A DNA stretch of 35,742 nt, from positions 1 to 35,742 of the forward strand of contig PLZV01000028.1 of NCBI GenBank assembly GCA_003152315.1, given 5' to 3'. The translations under genes were made by a program, and so were the position numbers. Below the pieces are notes generated by a model that made no database searches, was not told where the DNA came from, and saw only the letters and a program-made list of their open reading frames with translations. The stretch's first letter is position 1. Every line of letters starts with the position of its first letter. Positions 33,167 through 35,742 of this stretch are shown here, in pieces. The DNA is from Verrucomicrobiota bacterium. GTDB taxonomy: Bacteria; Verrucomicrobiota; Verrucomicrobiia; Palsa-1439.

Positions 33167-35119
33167 TCACCGCACATAGGTGTCGTACACGCGCAGCACT
33201 TCGCTCACGCTCCACGCCTGGGCGAAACAACCGACCGGGCGATGCGGCGAGTTGCCGTCAAAAATCTCCGAGATACTCCCCAAGCCGGCTTCCTGCAGAT
33301 GGTCCAGCAACGGCTGGATGATCTTGCCGATTTCCTTGCGCTGCGTCTTGCCGGTGCCGTTGACTTTCGCGTACGCGTCACAATACGGCCCGATGAGCCA
33401 CGCCCAAACCGTCCCCTGATGATACGCGCAATCGCGTTGCCACTGGTTGCCCGTATACTTCGGGCAATATTTGTCACTCTTCGGCGTCAACGATCGCAGC
33501 CCATACGGCGTCAGCAACTGCTCCGTCACCACGTCGAGCACCGCCTTCTGTTGCGTCTTGTCCAGCGCCGAATACGGGAGGCTGACGGCAAAGATCTGGT
33601 TGGGCCGCACGGTCGGGTCGTGGAAGTCGCCCTGGATCACATCGTAGAGATAATTGCCGTCAGGGAACCAGAACGCCTTGACGAAATTCCCCGCAACCTG
33701 GTCGGCCAGTTTGCGCAGGATCACGGCGCCATGAATGTTCCGCGCCAGTTTCTCCTCCATCTCGGCCAGCATGATCAGCGTATTCAACCAGAGCGCGTTG
33801 ATCTCGACCGGCTTGCCGTGGCGCGGCGTCGGCACATAACCGTCCACCTTTACATCCATCCACGTCAACTGCGTGCCGGGCGTGCCCGCCGTGATCAGCC
33901 CGTCGTCGTCCGCGCGTATGTCAAAACGTGTGCCATCCTTGTAATACTTGGCGACCTCCGCCAGCGCGGGCAGCAATTGCCTCGCGCCGTCGTCATCCCC
34001 GCTCGCTTTCCAGTACTTCCAGCTGGAAACCACAAACCACAGCGACGCGTCGACCGTATTGTACTGGGGCGTCTCGCCCGCGTCGGGGAACACATTCGGG
34101 ATCATTCCCTTGTCGCAGTATTGGGCGAACGTAAGCAAAATCTTGCGCGCGACATCGTACCGCTCGGACGTCAAGGTAAGCCCCGGCAACGCGATCATCG
34201 TGTCGCGACCCCAATCCGTGAACCACGGATAACCGGCCAGCACCGTCAGGTTGTCCTTCCCGCGCCGGGCAATAAACGAATTCGCCGCAATGACCAGCGG
34301 CTGCCGCCACGCACCGCTCACCCGCTCGAATTCCTTGCGGCGCTGCCGCTCGCTTGTGACGAGATCTTCCGCGTTGACCGAGTTCTTCTTCTCCGTCGAA
34401 ACGACGATGTGGACGGTCTGTCCCTTGGTCAGCCGATAAGACAGCTCGAACGGCGTGAACAGGTCCTCCTGGAAATCCAGGCCGCGCTCTTCCTCCACCG
34501 GATACGTGAAATCCCGATACCAATCCGTCTTCGTGTCCACCGTGTCGGGCTTCGTGTAAAAGTAAAGCCGCGGCAGATTGTCGTACGGCTGCACCGAAAG
34601 CGTACCGTTACTGCGTTCGACCGCCAGATTGACCTCTTCATCGCGCTCGGCCAGCGTATTGTAATCGCGGAACGCCAACAGCGGCCGCAGCTTCAACTCG
34701 ATCGGCGCACGCGATCGCTGATTGCGATAGCTCACCACCACCGTGTTCTCCCCTTGCACCAGAAACACACTCTTCTCAATTTCAAAATCGGGGTCCGCAT
34801 ACCGAAACGTGGGCCACGGACGCAGACGAAACTCCATCTGGATGTTGAAACCGTGCGGGAAGATCGTGCCGGGGTAAAGGTTCGTGGAAATCGAGGACTC
34901 GTGTCCGTCGACCGCCACACGCTCCTCGAATTTCGCGAGTAACACGTGCCGCTCCACCGGCGGTCGCTGCGAGGCAATCAGGAGTCCGTGCTGCCGTCGC
35001 GTATTGGCGCCGATGATCGTGGAGGAAGCGAACCCGCCAAGGCCGTTGGTTTCCAACCACTCCTTGCCGAGCGCATTCTTAAGATTCTGGCACTCAGACT
35101 GATCGAAGATCGTTTTCAT
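33167..35119 (-). CDS. Glycogen debranching enzyme (amylo-alpha-1,6-glucosidase, GH133)
   Basis: This 650-residue protein has the two parts of bacterial GH133 enzymes. An N-terminal GDE_N domain (about 15-235) begins EWLETNGLGGFASSTIIGAN and has RRQHGLLIAS. A C-terminal (alpha/alpha)6 GDE_C domain (about 275-645) has AGYPWFTDWGRDTMIALPGL, the region with the catalytic acid, then GMIPNVFPDAGETPQYNTVD and ASLWFV, LTWMDVK and INALWLN. It should remove alpha-1,6-linked glucose from glycogen limit dextrin in the cytosol. Length is normal. A 604-residue antisense frame lies opposite and is a shadow. The gene begins the minus-strand run that continues with the cyclase gene, and the hairpin-rich gap lies upstream. 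Confidence 0.93.
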   Translation of the reverse strand: MKTIFDQSECQNLKNALGKEWLETNGLGGFASSTIIGANTRRQHGLLIASQRPPVERHVLLAKFEERVAVDGHESSISTNLYPGTIFPHGFNIQMEFRLRPWPTFRYADPDFEIEKSVFLVQGENTVVVSYRNQRSRAPIELKLRPLLAFRDYNTLAERDEEVNLAVERSNGTLSVQPYDNLPRLYFYTKPDTVDTKTDWYRDFTYPVEEERGLDFQEDLFTPFELSYRLTKGQTVHIVVSTEKKNSVNAEDLVTSERQRRKEFERVSGAWRQPLVIAANSFIARRGKDNLTVLAGYPWFTDWGRDTMIALPGLTLTSERYDVARKILLTFAQYCDKGMIPNVFPDAGETPQYNTVDASLWFVVSSWKYWKASGDDDGARQLLPALAEVAKYYKDGTRFDIRADDDGLITAGTPGTQLTWMDVKVDGYVPTPRHGKPVEINALWLNTLIMLAEMEEKLARNIHGAVILRKLADQVAGNFVKAFWFPDGNYLYDVIQGDFHDPTVRPNQIFAVSLPYSALDKTQQKAVLDVVTEQLLTPYGLRSLTPKSDKYCPKYTGNQWQRDCAYHQGTVWAWLIGPYCDAYAKVNGTGKTQRKEIGKIIQPLLDHLQEAGLGSISEIFDGNSPHRPVGCFAQAWSVSEVLRVYDTYVR

Positions 35120-35265
35120 GCTGCCGTTCGCCTACCGCAGCCGTGTCAGGACAGCCGCAGTTTAACTGGTTACCACCCCAGCGAAAAGCAAATTCAAGCC
35201 CCCTCCCCGTAACCTGCCAAACATCTGGCCTGTAAGCGACTGTCATTTTCCGCACCTGCTGCAGC

Positions 35266-35283
35266 CGCGGGCTTTAGCCCGCG
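35266..35283. repeat. REP-like hairpin CGCGGGC-TTTA-GCCCGCG
   Basis: A perfect 7-base-pair stem with a TTTA loop. Hairpins with this GCGGGCTTTAGCCCGC core recur in many bacterial genomes, from memory; within this window I see one copy. Confidence 0.6.
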
Positions 35284-35310
35284 TTCGTCATGTCGTTCTC
35301 CGTTGTGCGA

Positions 35311-35324
35311 CGGTCTCCCGACCG
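35311..35324. repeat. Small hairpin CGGTC-TCCC-GACCG
   Basis: A 5-base-pair perfect stem with a TCCC loop, 28 bases after the previous hairpin. It belongs to the same hairpin cluster. Confidence 0.45.
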
Positions 35325-35429
35325 CGCACTTCATCTGACCGCAGGTCTCCATTGGTATTCTCACAAAGGCATTTCGGGACCCGTTTTCACCCAAATCCGT
35401 GTTTCACCCTTCATTTACTCCCCGAAATT

Positions 35430-35453
35430 GGGTTCGTTTTCCAAAACGAACCC
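35430..35453. repeat. Perfect 11-base-pair inverted repeat
   Basis: GGGTTCGTTTT (35430-35440) and AAAACGAACCC (35443-35453) are perfect inverse complements separated by two bases. The right arm with ACCG following is repeated in inverted form at 35528-35541. Confidence 0.7.
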
Positions 35454-35527
35454 ACCGAATTCTTCCAAACATTTCCGCCGCAAGTTCCACGCCCAATGAT
35501 AGTTGCATCGAAAAAATCCCTGAAAAA

Positions 35528-35551
35528 CGGTGGGTTCGTTTCGCAGAAACG
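35528..35551. repeat. Second, inverted copy of the CGGTGGGTTCGTTT element with its own hairpin
   Basis: CGGTGGGTTCGTTT (35528-35541) is the exact inverse complement of 35444-35457. It runs into a small hairpin, CGTTTC-GCA-GAAACG (35537-35551). The two copies are 70 bases apart and could form a long stem. Confidence 0.65.
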
Positions 35552-35742
35552 TATATGGGCCCCCTTCCCCCTAGCGGCGAGGGTGTCCCGCTCGTGTCCT
35601 TTTGCTCGGCCAGTGTGCGGTGGCGTCTCGCCCATCTTGTTCCGTCAAAGACCATATCACGGAGTATATCACTATCGGAATGCGATTTCCAGAATAAAAC
35701 ACACCCTTCTCTCTGCGCTGTCATCTCTGAAAGCGCGCTTGG

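Larger units (their letters stand above)
35120..35742. other. Non-coding, hairpin-rich region at the window end
   Basis: About 620 bases with no credible gene: the small open frames are repetitive, lack good starts and differ in composition from the genes nearby. It contains at least four perfect dyads and one separated inverted repeat, listed individually. It probably carries the promoter of the debranching enzyme gene, but I see no convincing -35/-10 pair. Confidence 0.6.

Noticed and set aside
33128-34942. A 604-residue open frame on the plus strand
   Set aside because: It lies wholly opposite the GH133 debranching enzyme, whose motifs are clear. The frame is Arg/His/Gln-rich without domains, as expected for the antisense of a high-GC gene.
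35266-35551. A CRISPR array
   Set aside because: The hairpins differ in sequence and spacing; there is no regular direct repeat with spacers and no cas gene.
35404-35724. A 106-residue minus-strand frame at the window end
   Set aside because: It runs through two inverted copies of the same element and their hairpins; the composition follows the repeats, not a protein.

Overview
The window is about 35.7 kb of chromosomal DNA of moderately high GC with dense gene packing. It shows no rRNA, tRNA, CRISPR or intact transposon. The mix of genes fits a member of the Verrucomicrobiota or another PVC-group bacterium: an F-type ATP synthase operon followed by a cytidylate kinase-like gene, a lone Tad (tight adherence) pilus operon, many polytopic glycosyltransferase-like proteins, a GH133 debranching enzyme, and intergenic hairpins with a GCGGGC-TTTA-GCCCGC core. 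This assignment is inference from gene content and style, not from a marker-gene comparison.

Layout. (1) 1-3905, plus strand: end of atpA, then atpG, atpD, atpC and a cytidylate kinase-like gene overlapping atpC by 4 bases. (2) 3912-9437: a housekeeping and accessory patch. It holds a PduO-type cobalamin adenosyltransferase with a cupin, a divergent YjbQ protein, a short-chain dehydrogenase, a small DUF6580-like membrane protein, a small unknown protein, an exported N-acetylmuramoyl-L-alanine amidase with an unknown partner, and a gamma-class carbonic anhydrase-like protein. (3) 9434-17369, minus strand: the Tad locus, read as flp, cpaB, cpaC (secretin), cpaE/tadZ, tadA, tadB, tadC and a DUF192 protein. 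A good sigma-54 (-24/-12) promoter match lies upstream of flp and a weaker one upstream of cpaB. (4) 17957-29470: an 11.5-kb island of polytopic membrane proteins. Three on the minus strand look like GT-C or GT87 glycosyltransferases, accompanied by the wreck of a membrane sulfatase. Four on the plus strand are tandem paralogues of about 511-521 aa, each overlapping the next by exactly 4 bases. (5) 29478-30869, minus strand: an NtrC-type sigma-54 activator whose receiver domain has Glu where the phosphorylated Asp should be. (6) 31282-35119, minus strand: fabI, a cyclase-family hydrolase with a small membrane protein, and a glycogen debranching enzyme. (7) 35120-35742: a non-coding stretch with several hairpins.

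How the parts may fit. The pilin gene has a sigma-54-type promoter, and the only sigma-54 activator in the window lies on the far side of the membrane-protein island. A simple reading is that the activator turns on Tad pilin expression and that the island makes or attaches a surface glycan, perhaps on the pilus or the envelope. The promoter match, the motifs and the gene order are visible in the sequence; the functional link is a hypothesis.

The most unusual items are the translationally coupled quartet of paralogues with a shared DxDxxxH motif after the first membrane segment, the Glu-for-Asp activator, the sigma-54-type flp promoter with adjacent phased GTCGAC palindromes, and the sulfatase remnant.
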